A DNA stretch of 5,942 nt, from the NCBI GenBank assembly GCA_938024025.1, contig CALJBY010000262.1:1-5942 (forward strand), given 5' to 3'. Positions 4,914 to 5,942 of the stretch are shown here, in pieces. Each line of letters opens with the position of its first letter. The stretch's first letter is position 1. This stretch comes from an uncultured bacterium. GTDB lineage: Bacteria; Desulfobacterota; WTBG01. The notes below the pieces were generated by a model. It did no database searches. It worked only from the letters and a program-made list of their open reading frames with translations, and had not been told where the DNA came from. Position numbers and translations under genes: made by a program.

Positions 4914-5942
4914 ATGAAGGTAAAAAGCATCCGTGATTTGAATAAGCTCAAACGCGAGGGCGAAAAAAAGCTTCTTCCCCGTTCTATCAGGATACAGGTA
5001 GGAATGGCGCCCTGCGCTCTTGCCAAGGGGGCAAAGGAGGTGCTGTCAACCCTGCAAAAAGAGCTGGATAAGCAAAGTGTTGATGCCACCCTTGTTCCGG
5101 TGGGCTGCATCGGTATCTGCTACGCAGAGCCGCTGGTGGAAATAATCATGCCGGGCAAGCCAAAGCTCACCTATGGAAATATTACCACTGATACTATCCC
5201 CTCCCTGGTGAAAGGGCTTGCCAAAGGGAAGCCGATTAAAAAAAATCTCCTCTATCGAACCAATGCAGAAGAGCTCATCATCAACGGGAAAACCCTTACC
5301 TATGCTGCCAAGACCCCTTCCGATCTGAAAAAAACACCCACGGCACAGGATGCACCGTTTTTCCTTCCCCAGGTGAGGATCACCTTGAGGAATGCCGGCC
5401 TCATTGATCCGGACAGCATAGAAGAGTATTGTGCCCGGGGTGGTTACGCCGCCCTCCATAAGGCACTGACTAAACTGACCCCCGGGCAGGTAATCGATGT
5501 GGTGACACAATCGAATCTCAGGGGGAGAGGGGGCGGGGGATTTCCCACCGGCCTCAAATGGAAAACCTGCCGTGAAGCGAAGGGGAAGAAGAAGTATGTC
5601 CTGTGCAACTGCAGTGAAGGTGATCCCGGTATCGGCATGCATAAAAGCCTCATTGAATCGGATCCCCACAGTATTCTTGAAGGGCTTATCATCGGGGGTT
5701 ACGCCATAGGAGCCCAGGAAGGTTACATCTACCTCCACCACGGCAATGCACCGGCGAAAGAAAAGCTTCAAACAGCCATTGACCAGGCCACTGCCTGCGG
5801 GCTTCTGGGCGCTGACATCCTGGAAAGCGGTTTTACCTTTACTATTACCCTGAAAGAAGGTGCCGGAGGATACGTGTGCGGCGAGTCAACCGCCCTCATG
5901 GCAAGCCTTGAAGGGAGGGCGGGAGAACCCCGGCCGAAATAT
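4914..5942 (+). CDS. nuoF: NuoF/HydB/HndC-type flavoprotein subunit, partial at right edge
   Basis: 343 codons are visible from ATG 4914, one base after the nuoE-like stop. AAGGTGA inside the end of nuoE serves as the ribosome binding site. Residues 1-105 form a thioredoxin-like domain fused as in HydB/HndC, with Cys34, Cys65 and Cys69. The flavoprotein core starts near 150. GRGGGGFPTGLKW (204-216) is the FMN-binding glycine loop, CNCSEGDPG (231-239) the second flavin/nucleotide loop, and GAGGYVCGESTALMASLEGR (316-335) the third. The usual reaction is hydride transfer between NAD(P)H and FMN, passing electrons to Fe-S clusters. Departures from the canonical family are Ser234 for Asp in 'CN-x-DE', HHGNAP (275-280) for the usual 'R-x-EYP', and Ser325 for the second Glu of 'CGEETAL'. 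EPRPKY (338-343) also differs from EPRPKPPFP. The [4Fe-4S]-binding C terminus, and any ferredoxin extension, lie beyond the window. Confidence 0.93.
   Translation, partial: MKVKSIRDLNKLKREGEKKLLPRSIRIQVGMAPCALAKGAKEVLSTLQKELDKQSVDATLVPVGCIGICYAEPLVEIIMPGKPKLTYGNITTDTIPSLVKGLAKGKPIKKNLLYRTNAEELIINGKTLTYAAKTPSDLKKTPTAQDAPFFLPQVRITLRNAGLIDPDSIEEYCARGGYAALHKALTKLTPGQVIDVVTQSNLRGRGGGGFPTGLKWKTCREAKGKKKYVLCNCSEGDPGIGMHKSLIESDPHSILEGLIIGGYAIGAQEGYIYLHHGNAPAKEKLQTAIDQATACGLLGADILESGFTFTITLKEGAGGYVCGESTALMASLEGRAGEPRPKY

Noticed and set aside
4511..5110. 199-codon open frame on the minus strand across the nuoE/nuoF junction
   Set aside because: It is antisense to two genes with clear Fe-S motifs, and its product is low-complexity and unrecognisable.
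5046..5771. 241-codon open frame on the minus strand
   Set aside because: It is antisense to the NuoF coding region, which carries the FMN-binding motifs. It is an artefact of codon bias in that gene.

Overview
The window carries seven genes, all read left to right. The first is cut by the left edge and the last by the right edge. No tRNA, rRNA, insertion sequence, CRISPR array or phage gene is visible. Base composition is intermediate. Most genes have a strong AAGGAGG-type ribosome binding site, and two promoters resemble the sigma-70 consensus. The right-hand pair encodes flavin/iron-sulfur subunits like those of NAD(P)-linked hydrogenases, formate dehydrogenases and complex I, which points to an anaerobic or fermentative bacterium. 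A Deltaproteobacterium, a spirochaete or a Fibrobacteres/Chitinivibrio-type organism would fit, but nothing in the window fixes the phylum.

Left part (1-1930): the 3' end of an unrecognised gene, a 94-bp intergenic stretch with an AT-rich inverted repeat, and a 480-residue protein. That protein has one N-terminal membrane anchor and a cytoplasmic region I read as a divergent ferrochelatase-like (class II chelatase fold) domain. A 13-bp GC-rich hairpin followed by T residues ends this unit.

Middle part (1964-4323): a good promoter starts a probable four-gene unit. It encodes a PadR-type winged-helix regulator, a short protein with a signal-peptide-like N terminus, a polytopic membrane protein with about seven membrane segments, and an exported protein whose C-terminal half looks like a small beta-barrel (OB-like) domain. 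No terminator lies between these genes. The layout suggests that the PadR protein regulates its own envelope gene set, whose function I do not recognise.

Right part (4337-5942): a new promoter with two nearby dyads drives a NuoE-like [2Fe-2S] protein. It is followed after one base by a NuoF-like flavoprotein with a fused N-terminal thioredoxin-like domain. Together they would form an NAD(P)H-oxidising or NAD(P)+-reducing module. Its catalytic partner (hydrogenase, formate dehydrogenase or other) lies outside the window. The NuoF-like protein differs from the canonical family at several flavin/nucleotide-site positions. This is the most informative anomaly in the window. I see no convincing sign of a wholly new defence or mobile system.
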